DNA of 64,000 nt from Bacillus sp. FJAT-27251 (GTDB taxonomy: Bacteria; Bacillota; Bacilli; Bacillales; Cytobacillaceae): contig NZ_LIGG01000001.1 of assembly GCF_001273925.1 (NCBI RefSeq), positions 4,051,582-4,115,581 of the forward strand, read 5' to 3'. Position numbers and translations under genes: made by a program. The notes under the pieces are model-generated. The model had not been told where the DNA came from, did not search any database, and saw only the letters and a program-made list of their open reading frames with translations. Positions 54,969 to 63,337 of the stretch are shown here, one piece after another. Numbering within the stretch: the first letter of the stretch is position 1; every line of letters begins with the position of its first letter.

Positions 54969-56609
54969 TCAGTGTTGCTCTTTTTCCATGATGACGTGGA
55001 AAAAGAAGATGGACAGTCCGCTGATGACGATGATCAGGAGCGAGGCAATCGCTGCTTCCTGGATCATTTCATCACTCGCATATTGGAACGCTTTTGTCGC
55101 AAGCGTGTAGAAATTAAAGGGCTGTAGAATCATAGTTAACGGCAGCTCCTTCAAAATATCAACAAAAACGAGGATGAAGCCGCTGAACACTGCCCCTTTG
55201 ATCATTTTCAGGTCCACTTTAAAAAAAGTCTTTGTAACCGACATGCCGAGCAGGCGCGATGCTTCCGTAAACGAACGCCCAACCTTCTCGAATCCGGCCT
55301 CGATGGAGTTGTAGCCGATGGCAAGAAACCTGATCACATAGGCGAAAATCAGCATGCTGACACTCAAGCTTAAGATCAGGGTCGGCTGCAGGCCGATTGC
55401 CTCGTAAAATGAAAACAGCTTTTTATCCAGCGCAATAAAAAGAGTGATGACACCGATGGCAATGACAGCCCCAGGCATCGAATAGCCAAGGATTGTCACC
55501 CTGGACATGGCTTTTGCCACCCTTCCATCCGTGAGCCTCGTGTAATTCCCGATTATCAGCGCTGCGGCGACAATCACGCTCGCCGCAATCACTGCGACAA
55601 ACACCGAGTTCCAAATCAGCCTGAAGAATTCCTCGGTAAAAATTAGCTCATAGGTCATGAAAGCCCAATGTACAAGCTGAACAAAAGGAATCAGGAAAGC
55701 GAGTGAAAAGATGGCAAGGAAATAGGCGAACATTCCCCAGCCCTTCAGGCCGGTTAGCTTCATTTTTTGTATAGGGCGTACTTTGGAAGTGGAGAAACTA
55801 TATTTTTTCCGCCCTCTAAACAGTTTCTCAAGGACCAGAATTACAATGACAATGCTCATTAGGATTCCGGCGAGCCGGACAGCAGAGCCATGGTCCCCCA
55901 TCCCAAACCAGGCCTGGAAAATGGCAGTGCTGAAGGTTGGAATCCCGAAATACTTGACGACTCCAAAATCATTCAGGACCTCCAGGACCACAAGGCTTGC
56001 TCCGCCAATGATCGCCGTGCGGGAAATGGGAATGACCACCCGGTAAAAGATTTCAAGCGAGGAGCTGCCAAGCAGCCTCGCATTTTCAATCAGGGAAGCA
56101 GCCTGTTTTTCCAGAAAGCTCCTTGTGATGATATACACGTACGGAAACAAAAACATCGTGAAGATAAACACGGCGCCAGGCATTGTCATGATGTCAAAAT
56201 ACTTTTGCTGCACCTGGACATCAAAGGAATTCCGCAAAGTGGTCTGAATGACGCCCGTGTAGTTCAGGATTCCGTGATAGGTATAGGCTCCTATGTAAGG
56301 CGGAATCGCCAGCGGCAATACGAGCGCCCATTTAAAGAAATTTTTAAAAGGAAAATCATAGGCCGAGATAAACCAGGCAGCGCTGACTCCGATCAGAATC
56401 GTAAACAGTGCCGTAAAGATTACGAGAGTCATAGTATTGAATATATAACTTTTCAGGAGAAACTCCTTAATATGGTACCAATTCTCATTTGGAGGCGTAA
56501 ATAGCTGGGCGAATACCGAGATGTTCGGCAGGAGAATGATCAGGACAAACAATACGGTGAGCACAGCCCATCCATTTAGGTGCATTTTCACGTTTCTAAC
56601 CCACTGCAT
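54969..56609 (-). CDS. iron(III)-type ABC transporter permease (FbpB-like), lone subunit
   Basis: 546 residues, about 12 membrane segments forming two fused permease halves, with two EAA-like loops (LIENARLLGSSSLEIFYRVV near 185 and FTEASRLLGMSVTKTFFKVD near 460). This layout is that of FbpB/SfuB ferric permeases. A Fur box lies upstream. The partner substrate-binding protein and ATPase are not in the window, and the downstream gene is the nuclease on the same strand after a palindrome. I placed the start at ATG 56609. Confidence 0.88.
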   Translation of the reverse strand: MQWVRNVKMHLNGWAVLTVLFVLIILLPNISVFAQLFTPPNENWYHIKEFLLKSYIFNTMTLVIFTALFTILIGVSAAWFISAYDFPFKNFFKWALVLPLAIPPYIGAYTYHGILNYTGVIQTTLRNSFDVQVQQKYFDIMTMPGAVFIFTMFLFPYVYIITRSFLEKQAASLIENARLLGSSSLEIFYRVVIPISRTAIIGGASLVVLEVLNDFGVVKYFGIPTFSTAIFQAWFGMGDHGSAVRLAGILMSIVIVILVLEKLFRGRKKYSFSTSKVRPIQKMKLTGLKGWGMFAYFLAIFSLAFLIPFVQLVHWAFMTYELIFTEEFFRLIWNSVFVAVIAASVIVAAALIIGNYTRLTDGRVAKAMSRVTILGYSMPGAVIAIGVITLFIALDKKLFSFYEAIGLQPTLILSLSVSMLIFAYVIRFLAIGYNSIEAGFEKVGRSFTEASRLLGMSVTKTFFKVDLKMIKGAVFSGFILVFVDILKELPLTMILQPFNFYTLATKAFQYASDEMIQEAAIASLLIIVISGLSIFFFHVIMEKEQH

Positions 56610-56729
56610 TGATCCAACCTTCTTCCCATCCTGTTGTAGCATCCCCTGCTTTTGACCGGCAGTTCAATGCTTCGTTTGTTGTCCATCCTATAAACCTTTG
56701 GATTCTATCGTAACGCTTTTCATTTTAAT

Positions 56730-56749
56730 TATAATGAAAATCATTCTCA
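56730..56749 (-). promoter_or_regulatory. Fur box
   Basis: TGAAAATCATTCTCA (56735-56749) matches the 7-1-7 Fur consensus TGATAATNATTATCA at 13 of 15 positions; the 19-bp form matches at 16. About 125 bases upstream of the permease start. Confidence 0.75.
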
Positions 56750-56845
56750 AGTCAATTCAAGATCAGGGTGTTTTATCAGTAATAAATGACAATATAGTGA
56801 AAACCCGCTGCAACTAAGCCAAGCGGCCGATTAGAACCACCGCTT

Positions 56846-57484
56846 TTACACCAGGTGATGCTTGACGGCATACAAGGCGGCCTGGGTCCTGTCGGCAACC
56901 TCAAGCTTGCCAAGCAGGTTGGAAACATGCGTTTTTACGGTTTTTTCGGTAATGAACAAGGCTGCCGCAATTTCTTTGTTGCTTTTCCCTGATGCGATTT
57001 CCCGAAGAACCTCCATTTCCCTTTTAGTCAGCTGTTCCGCCAGCTGGTTCTCCTTTCTCCGTTTGTTGGACAAGTTGGCGAGGAGTTGTGAAGTGGCCTT
57101 TGGATGAAGCTGGCTTTCTCCGGCCATCATCTTACGGATGCAGACCACCAGATCATCCGGCTCAATGTCCTTCAGCTGATACCCTGAGGCACCGGCTTCC
57201 ATGGCAGGCAGCACATGGTCCTGATCGGAAAAGCTGGTAAGGATCATGATTTTTATATCAGGCTGCTCCTTCTTGATGATTTTCGTCGCCTGTATTCCAT
57301 CCATCACCGGCATGACGAGGTCCATCAATATCAGGTCAGGCTTGTGCTTCCTGGCCAGCTCGATCGCTTCACTGCCGTTCCCTGCTTCCCCGATAATTTC
57401 CAAATCATGCTGGGTACGCAGAAAAAAGACCAATCCTCTTCTGACAATATGATGGTCATCGGCAATTAAGATTTTCGTTCCCAT
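56846..57484 (-). CDS. NarL/LuxR-type response regulator
   Basis: 212 residues: receiver with phospho-acceptor D55 in LILMDLVMPVMDG and LuxR helix-turn-helix LTKREMEVLREIASGKSNKE near 148. Downstream of and 14 bases from the sensor kinase, one operon. Target genes unknown. Confidence 0.93.
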   Translation of the reverse strand: MGTKILIADDHHIVRRGLVFFLRTQHDLEIIGEAGNGSEAIELARKHKPDLILMDLVMPVMDGIQATKIIKKEQPDIKIMILTSFSDQDHVLPAMEAGASGYQLKDIEPDDLVVCIRKMMAGESQLHPKATSQLLANLSNKRRKENQLAEQLTKREMEVLREIASGKSNKEIAAALFITEKTVKTHVSNLLGKLEVADRTQAALYAVKHHLV

Positions 57485-57498
57485 ATTGTTCCTCTCCT

Positions 57499-58614
57499 TT
57501 AAATAGGCAGTTCAATGGTAATTTCTGTTCCTTGCCCATGGCCGGACTTCAGATAAAATCTCCCTTTAAGGGCTTCTGTCCGCATCTTCATGCTCTTTAG
57601 GCCAAGTGAAGGCAGGTCGCGGTTTTCATCATGCTCAAAACCGCATCCCTCATCCCGGATGCTCATGGTCACTGATGCCTTGCTTATTTTAAAATGAAGG
57701 TGAACAAAGGATGTCTGTGCATGCTTTTTACAATTGGCCAATGCCTCTTGGCCGATGCGCCACAGCGCCTCCTCCACCCTTGCCGGAAACGATGCAATGC
57801 CCGTAACCTCTGTATGAATCGTCAGTCCCAGCATCCCTGCATATTCCATCAGGCTGCTCACTAATCCCTTTTCCAGCCCCCGCGGTTTCAGCTGCCAAAT
57901 GAGGGCCCTCATTTCCCCGAGAGCTTCCTGGGAGAGATCCTGGATATAGCCAAAAGTTTCCCGGACTTCTCCAGTTGACATTTCCATGCCGCCGCGTGCG
58001 GTAAGGCTGAGCGAAAAAAGCAACTGATTGACAGAATCATGCAGATCTCTGGCAAGCCGGTTCCGTTCAGCAAGCAAGGCTGTCTCCTGTTCCCGCTGTG
58101 TCAGGTGAATCCTTTTCAGCGCAGTCCCTATCTGGTAGGCTACCCCTTCGAGCAGGGCAAGTTCATCGCTTCTGAACTCCTTTTTCTTTGGCGATCCAAC
58201 ATTCAGGAGACCGAACCGTTCGCCTCCGGCCCGCAATGGAACGGTTGCATGGTGGGTCAGCCCGCCGGTATCTTCGTTTCCCTCTTCGATCGCCTCTTCA
58301 ATTCGCTTGCATTCTATAATATTGGTAGCCCTGGTTAATTGCTTTTTATGATAGCGGCTGACACACCAGCAATCACCCTGGCACATCCTGCGTTTGTTTT
58401 CAACTGATAGCGCAGGGGGCAGATGTTCCTCGGCGGCCAGAACATGGCGGCCGTTTTCATCAATAAGGAAGACCCACCCTGTCTCAAGCCCTGTGAGGTG
58501 CAGGAGTTTTCTTAACACCTGGGAAAGCATGAATTCACTCTCAGTACTTTCGTTCAATACCTCGGCAATCTCCTTCAGGATGCCGATTTCTTCGTATCTT
58601 GCGTCCATTGCCAT
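57499..58614 (-). CDS. GAF-domain sensor histidine kinase with Cys cluster (AirS/NreB-like)
   Basis: 371 residues, no membrane segment. A GAF domain (about 20-165) carries MCQGDCWCVSRYHKKQ, C78-x3-C82-x-C84, with C102 seventeen residues later, in IIECKRI. HisKA_3 phospho-His is H192 in ARDLHDSVNQLLFS, and HATPase_c follows (NCKKHA, DEGCGF, LPSLGLKSM). The four Cys resemble the redox Fe-S centre of AirS in staphylococci. GGAGGAG precedes the ATG. Confidence 0.88.
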   Translation of the reverse strand: MAMDARYEEIGILKEIAEVLNESTESEFMLSQVLRKLLHLTGLETGWVFLIDENGRHVLAAEEHLPPALSVENKRRMCQGDCWCVSRYHKKQLTRATNIIECKRIEEAIEEGNEDTGGLTHHATVPLRAGGERFGLLNVGSPKKKEFRSDELALLEGVAYQIGTALKRIHLTQREQETALLAERNRLARDLHDSVNQLLFSLSLTARGGMEMSTGEVRETFGYIQDLSQEALGEMRALIWQLKPRGLEKGLVSSLMEYAGMLGLTIHTEVTGIASFPARVEEALWRIGQEALANCKKHAQTSFVHLHFKISKASVTMSIRDEGCGFEHDENRDLPSLGLKSMKMRTEALKGRFYLKSGHGQGTEITIELPI

Positions 58615-58692
58615 GAACTCCTCCTAAATCGGTATCTTTTCCCATTATATCTAATTTTTAAATAAAGAACCCTGCTTTTTAAGGAGTTACCC

Positions 58693-58736
58693 TGTCTAAA
58701 GGCGGCTCCCCTGCTGTGGAAAGCCGCCTTTCTTCT
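58693..58736 (-). terminator. weak terminator after the sulfite-oxidase-like gene
   Basis: AAAGGCGGCT / AGCCGCCTTT stem with a 13-base loop; the T run is short. Confidence 0.5.
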
Positions 58737-58786
58737 TTTCATATGGAGATGATTATACCGATACCTCTCATCATTAGAAGATGATT

Positions 58787-59440
58787 CTAGCGATACCTCT
58801 CTTCCTTAAATGGATTGGCGGTCATCGAGTAGCCCATTTCTTCCCAGAAACCTGCTTCATCTTCTTTCATGAAACGGATGCCGGATACCCATTTGGTCCC
58901 TTTCCAAAGGTAAAAGGTTTCTGGTGGAATAAACCGGATTGGAAAGCCATGCTTTGGATCCAGGTCGGCCCAGTCATGATCCTTATCTTTCCAGCGGAAC
59001 ACGAACAAGGAGTCATCCCCCAAGAGTGCTTTCAAAGGCAAATTCGCATTATACCCAAAGCGATCGCCATCGTAATACCCATAGATTTGGACATATTCCA
59101 CACCTTCCTCGAGCTCTACGAGATTCAGCAGCTCGCGAAAAGGCACTCCTTCAAAGCTTGTTCCAAACTTTGACCAGGTTGTGACACAATGCATGTTCAC
59201 AGTGGACACCCGGGTTGGCAGGCTCATGAATTCCTGATAAGTCAAGAGGACCTCGTTTTTCAACTCCCCAAATAGCCTGAAATTCCATGTTGCTTCATCG
59301 AACTGATACACATCGCCAACGTGGAGGATCGGCCATTTCTCACTTTTGAATTGTCCTGGCGGCAGCTGTTTTTCCAAACCATTCACCTTCCATTCTGATT
59401 TGTTTTTTTCATCATAGTGGTTTAGGCATAATGGATGCAA
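58787..59440 (-). CDS. sulfite-oxidase-like molybdopterin oxidoreductase
   Basis: About 217 residues, soluble, of the YuiH/sulfite oxidase-like family. The cofactor ligand is C85 in VNMHCVTTWSKFGTSF; the N-terminal motif KQLPPGQFKSEKWPILHVG and late PIRFIPPETFYLWKGTKW fit. Molybdenum-cofactor-dependent oxidation or reduction with unknown substrate. The start is unclear; TTG at 59440 has no good binding site and a GTG near 59380 is possible. Confidence 0.85.
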   Translation of the reverse strand: MHPLCLNHYDEKNKSEWKVNGLEKQLPPGQFKSEKWPILHVGDVYQFDEATWNFRLFGELKNEVLLTYQEFMSLPTRVSTVNMHCVTTWSKFGTSFEGVPFRELLNLVELEEGVEYVQIYGYYDGDRFGYNANLPLKALLGDDSLFVFRWKDKDHDWADLDPKHGFPIRFIPPETFYLWKGTKWVSGIRFMKEDEAGFWEEMGYSMTANPFKEERYR

Positions 59441-59509
59441 GGAAACAGGTGCTCCTATGCTCGTATTGAACTACAGGCCGAAGGTGAAATCGCCCAGCCA
59501 TAGCCTCCT

Positions 59510-60535
59510 TTATAAAATCAAATTCATATCGCCAAATTCATGCCACAGGTAACCGCTTATAACTGCCTCCTGATAAGCGCACAGCAAATGGTGATCCGAA
59601 ACAAAAGCGGTAAGCATATCAAGATGGCTGGCTTTCGGTTCATGAAATCCGGTAAGGATGCCGTCAACCATTTTTAAACGGGTTTCCCTGTTGATGTACA
59701 GATTGGTCGAGCCTGAAAGCTTTTCGCCTGCTGCCGCTGTTTCAAGGGCGCGGACCACCGTCGTTCCTGCGGCAATGATTCGGCCGCCGGCAGCTTTTGT
59801 GCTGCTGATTTTCTGCATAACCTTCTCGGGAACATGATATGTTTCGCCATGGTCTCCAGGATGAAAATCAAAATCTTCACCCAGGTAGCTTAGCCCGGTA
59901 TGAAGCTGGATAAAGGCAATGGAGACGCCCATATTCTGCAGCTGAAAGAGCAGTTCCCAGCTGAAAGCCCTGCCGGCTGAGGGCATTTCCACCGAGCCTG
60001 GGCTGCTGGCAAAAACGGTCTGGTAGTAGTCTAACTTCAATGGCTTTTCGATGTATTCATAGGTAATCGGTTCGCCAATATCATAAAGGATGTTATATAG
60101 CTCTGTGCCTGCTCTTGAAAAAAGGATGGTTTTTAAGGGGGAAGATGCTTTCTCTCCCGTAATGACACCTGACAGCCCCGCAGGGAATTGCAATGTATCC
60201 CCCACGCTTGCTCCTGCAGCGGCCACGAGCGCCTCCCAAGTGCTGTCATCCTTCCGACTTGCCAGCCGGACTTCAACTTCAGTATCCATTAAGGTCGTCC
60301 CGCGTTTCCAGATTCCTTTTAAAAGAGCGGGTATGGTCCTGCTTGAATTCAATATAATCAAGTCAGCCGTCTTCAAATAATTCCCAATCTGGAAGAAGGT
60401 GTCGTGGACCCTTTCCCCCGTTTTCCGGTCTAGCACCATCATCCTGACATGATCCCTGCGGATGCCCCGTCTTTCAGGGGGTATGGAAGCGTTTAATTCT
60501 TGCGGCAGATCAAAGTCAAGCTGTGCTGTTTTCAT
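59510..60535 (-). CDS. divergent QueA-like S-adenosylmethionine:tRNA ribosyltransferase-isomerase paralogue
   Basis: 341 residues with the QueA layout: FDLPQELNASIPPERRG near 8, NSSRTIPALLKGIWKRGTTL, SSPGSVEMPSAGRAF near 178, FIQLHTGLSYLGEDFDFHPG and a C-terminal YQEAVISGYLWHEFGDMNLIL that contains the SAM-binding Phe/Gly pattern. QueA makes epoxyqueuosine in tRNA. The usual queA neighbours (tgt, ruvB) are missing; instead this gene overlaps an SDR by four bases. It may act on something other than tRNA. Confidence 0.8.
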   Translation of the reverse strand: MKTAQLDFDLPQELNASIPPERRGIRRDHVRMMVLDRKTGERVHDTFFQIGNYLKTADLIILNSSRTIPALLKGIWKRGTTLMDTEVEVRLASRKDDSTWEALVAAAGASVGDTLQFPAGLSGVITGEKASSPLKTILFSRAGTELYNILYDIGEPITYEYIEKPLKLDYYQTVFASSPGSVEMPSAGRAFSWELLFQLQNMGVSIAFIQLHTGLSYLGEDFDFHPGDHGETYHVPEKVMQKISSTKAAGGRIIAAGTTVVRALETAAAGEKLSGSTNLYINRETRLKMVDGILTGFHEPKASHLDMLTAFVSDHHLLCAYQEAVISGYLWHEFGDMNLIL

Positions 60536-61266
60536 AGTGGCTCCACCCCTCTGAAACCCTGCGCTTCAAACCTCCGGCCGCTAATGCCGGCCGATTTTTC
60601 CGAGGCGAGGTAAAGAAAGACGCCTGTGAGGCTTTCCGGCTTGGCGAGTGGATAATCGCATTCCGGTACAGCTAGCGCATGCATTTGAGTATCCATTTCC
60701 CCCGGGTCGACCATATTGATTTTAATGTTTGTTCCTTGAAGCTCATCGGCCCAAGTCTCCGTAAGCCCCTCCAGTGCAAATTTGGAAATTCCGTATGCCC
60801 CCCAGCCAGCATAGCCAGTATTTCCCGCCTCCGACGTTACATTGATGATGCTGCCCCTGTTTCTCTGAAGCATTCCTGGAAGCACTCGGCGCGTTACCAG
60901 AAAAGGCGAAAAGGCATTTACCTTTAAAACTTCCATAAAATCTTCTTCTGGATAGTCCAGCAGCAATGGCATTGGACTAGGACCGATAATGGACGCATTA
61001 TTGATCAAAACATCCACTTGGCCAAATGTTTCCTCTGTCACGGCCGCAAAGCGTTCGACATCACGCGGGTGCCCCACGTCTGCGCTGACAGCAAGCACCT
61101 TGCTCCCCAGAGCTTCTGCTGCCTCCTTTACCTTTAAAAGAGAAGCCCAGTTCCTGGCGCAGATGGAAAGGGAGGCGCCTTCCCTTGCAAAAGCCAGCGC
61201 CAGCGCCCGCCCAAGACCTCTTGAAGCACCTGTAATCATGACCACTTTTTTATCTGAATCATTCAT
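60532..61266 (-). CDS. short-chain dehydrogenase coupled to the QueA-like gene
   Basis: 244-residue classical SDR: NAD site MITGASRGLGRALALAF, NNASIIGPSP near 90, INVTSEAGNTGYAGWGAYGI with catalytic Ser and YGISK. Its stop overlaps the QueA-like start (ATGA), so the two are translated together and read as a two-gene operon. Substrate unknown. No terminator could be placed before the QueA-like gene. Confidence 0.88.
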   Translation of the reverse strand: MNDSDKKVVMITGASRGLGRALALAFAREGASLSICARNWASLLKVKEAAEALGSKVLAVSADVGHPRDVERFAAVTEETFGQVDVLINNASIIGPSPMPLLLDYPEEDFMEVLKVNAFSPFLVTRRVLPGMLQRNRGSIINVTSEAGNTGYAGWGAYGISKFALEGLTETWADELQGTNIKINMVDPGEMDTQMHALAVPECDYPLAKPESLTGVFLYLASEKSAGISGRRFEAQGFRGVEPL

Positions 61267-61463
61267 TTCAATCTCTCCCTTTATATTATTTCATCTGCTT
61301 CAAGCTTAAAGGGTTTGGAAGCATTTTCCCTCCATAAAAAGCAGGAACAATTTCTCCTACTTTAGGATGAGAAAATGGACCTAGTTTCAAAAACTGTAAA
61401 AATGTGTATTAAAAGAATAGTACGAAAATATTTTCGTTTCTATCTATAAAGTGAAACTTCATT

Positions 61464-61660
61464 CAGTGGGGGTTTTCTTCATCCCCTAATGAATGTTAGT
61501 CGCGCATAGCCCGATTGATTTTTCTAAGGGCGAAAAATCTTATTTCACAAATCGGGCTTTTACTGGCAGTTGATTCCCCGCTTATCCATATTGGTTCTCC
61601 CTGAAGTCTTTAAGTGGGGGGCTTACTGCCAGTTAAAGCGGGATAAATCTTTCGTTTCAT
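61464..61660. ncRNA. structured non-coding region (candidate RNA)
   Basis: The first part of the gene-free interval 61267-61910 holds interlocking stems: AGCCCGATT (61508-61516) with AATCGGGCT (61550-61558) enclosing GATTTTTC/GAAAAATC; ACTGGCAGT (61562-61570) with ACTGCCAGT (61625-61633); CCCGCTT (61577-61583) with AAGCGGG (61636-61642). The last two pairings cross, a pseudoknot-like or switch-like pattern. A GGGG/CCCC stem lies at 61464-61495. Direction and family are not known. Confidence 0.45.
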
Positions 61661-61672
61661 TCCTCCCCCTAA

Positions 61673-61749
61673 CCAGGATGTCATCCACTTTGGTGTGACA
61701 TCCTGGTCGTGGTGCGGAGAGCTTCTTTTCAAAGCTCTGTCGTGGTGCG
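61673..61749 (+). promoter_or_regulatory. leader hairpins upstream of the ATP-grasp gene
   Basis: CCAGGATGTCA (61673-61683) pairs perfectly with TGACATCCTGG (61696-61706). Then AGAGCTT/AAGCTCT (61718-61724 with 61732-61738) lies between two copies of CGTGGTGCG (61708-61716 and 61741-61749). The remaining bases to 61910 show no open frame with a binding site except the next gene's. Confidence 0.45.
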
Positions 61750-61910
61750 ATGCCTTCCCTTTTGGTTTTAATACACAGCATGCTGATGCCTTCCTGTATG
61801 GCGGTAATATGGTCCCCTGTCATGGATGTGAATACGGCCACCTGCTCATGCTGCTGCAGCCATCCTATCTTATAAAAAACGATAAAATTTCATAGTTTGG
61901 AGGAATGTCC

Positions 61911-63134
61911 ATGAAACAGTTAGCTTATGCCAAGACGTCCATTCCCAACACACTTCGTCCCTCGCACACTATCGAAAGCTTGTATGGACAAGGGTATATT
62001 TATAATCCAAAGCTTTACTCCGAGGATTATTCGCATTTCTCCAGCGATGTTTTAAGTTTGGAAGCACTGACAGGCAGAGAGCTCAGTGTAGCAGGTGATG
62101 CACCGGTAATCTGCCATGTGGGCACTGTCACGGAGCCGGCATTGAGACTCCTGCGGAAAGCCGGGTTAACCGTTCCTGCCTCCCTTTATACTTACAGCAG
62201 TGAAGAAGACTATCTGGCACTCCTGCATCAGCTGGAATATCTAAACAAAAAGGTGATTTTCCAATACCCGCATCCCGCAGAAAAGGCCTCTCCCGAGCTG
62301 CACTGGGTGGATCCGGATGTACATGCTTATCTTTGCGATAAACGGAGCATCCCTGATTTGGTTCCGGCAGGACATTATCCGCAAAGGAAAATGATGAGCC
62401 TTGCGGAGATTTTGCAGGAAAAACCGCAGCTGCCGCTTGTGTTGAAGTCCGGGGACGGGAGGCCGACATCCGGTGGCTGCGGGGTCATGCTCGTCCATGA
62501 TGAACATCAGCTAAACAGTGTTGATGAGACTTTCTGTGACTTATCGAAAATCATTGTCGAAGAGCATATTGAGTATGATGAAAATATTTCCGTTCACTAT
62601 GCCGTCAACCCTGATGGCGAAATCAGGTTTCTGGGAAGGTCGGAGCAGATTGTCAATCAGGAAGGCTGCTTCCGGGGGAGCTGGATTTCGGTGGACATCG
62701 ATGACAAAATTGCGCCTATTGCTGAGACAGGGTACTGGGTGATGAAAAGGATTGCCGACACCGGCTATGTTGGCGTAGCGGGGTTCGATGTCCTGGTTAA
62801 GGGTGATTCATTCTACTTTATTGACTTGAACGTCCGCTTTAACGCTTCGACGTGCGGATTGCTGCTTTATCGTGATATCCAACGAAACTACGGAAAAAGT
62901 GTCATGAGACTGTGCAACCTGGAGTGGACAAGCTCTTTTGACGATCTTGTCCCTGTGGTAGAGAATTACATGGATTCAGGTAAGTTCGTCCCGATTGGCT
63001 TTCTTGATGCAGACTATGTCCCTTGCGGCAGCAGCACATCCAAAGCCGTCGGCCTGGTCATCGCCCATTCCACAGAAGAGGCCGAAACCACCCTCACCCA
63101 AATGGCACTTGACGGCCTGCATCCGCGAGAATAA
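61911..63134 (+). CDS. ATP-grasp enzyme of unknown substrate
   Basis: 407 residues. The ATP-grasp part starts near 150 with LPLVLKSGDGRPTSGGCGV; KIIVEEHIEYDENISVHYAV supplies adenine contacts, and YFIDLNVRFNASTCGLLL the Mg2+ residues. The N-terminal 140 residues form a substrate domain starting with TRPSHTIESLYG-like RPSHT. These enzymes ligate a carboxylate to an amine or thiol. Start ATG 61911 is 7 bases behind GGAGG. No biosynthetic neighbours; long structured leader upstream. Confidence 0.8.
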   Translation: MKQLAYAKTSIPNTLRPSHTIESLYGQGYIYNPKLYSEDYSHFSSDVLSLEALTGRELSVAGDAPVICHVGTVTEPALRLLRKAGLTVPASLYTYSSEEDYLALLHQLEYLNKKVIFQYPHPAEKASPELHWVDPDVHAYLCDKRSIPDLVPAGHYPQRKMMSLAEILQEKPQLPLVLKSGDGRPTSGGCGVMLVHDEHQLNSVDETFCDLSKIIVEEHIEYDENISVHYAVNPDGEIRFLGRSEQIVNQEGCFRGSWISVDIDDKIAPIAETGYWVMKRIADTGYVGVAGFDVLVKGDSFYFIDLNVRFNASTCGLLLYRDIQRNYGKSVMRLCNLEWTSSFDDLVPVVENYMDSGKFVPIGFLDADYVPCGSSTSKAVGLVIAHSTEEAETTLTQMALDGLHPRE

Positions 63135-63141
63135 CATTTTT

Positions 63142-63216
63142 GGGGTCAGGCACCCTTTAATAAACTAAAGCGGGTCAGGCACCCTTTACCAGAGTAAAGG
63201 GTGCCTGACCCGCTTT
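63142..63216. repeat. GGTCAGGCACCC palindromic element
   Basis: A perfect 50-bp palindrome at 63167-63216 (two 23-bp arms starting AAAGCGGGTCAGGCACCC, loop CAGA), preceded by a partial copy GGGGTCAGGCACCCTTTA at 63142-63159. Shares its core with 54894-54955. It can terminate the ATP-grasp transcript. Confidence 0.85.
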
Positions 63217-63337
63217 CCCCGTTTAATGCGCTGCATCCCCCATTACCTTGGACACCCAGCCTTTTCTGCTGGTCAAAACCCTTCTCCTCGCTTATTGTAG
63301 TTTTAGATCACTTTTTACAAACAAGGAGGAAATTGGC

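Noticed and set aside
61623..61841. 72-residue minus-strand frame in the structured region
   Set aside because: Lies within hairpins, has no binding site and no recognised features; structure explains the sequence better.
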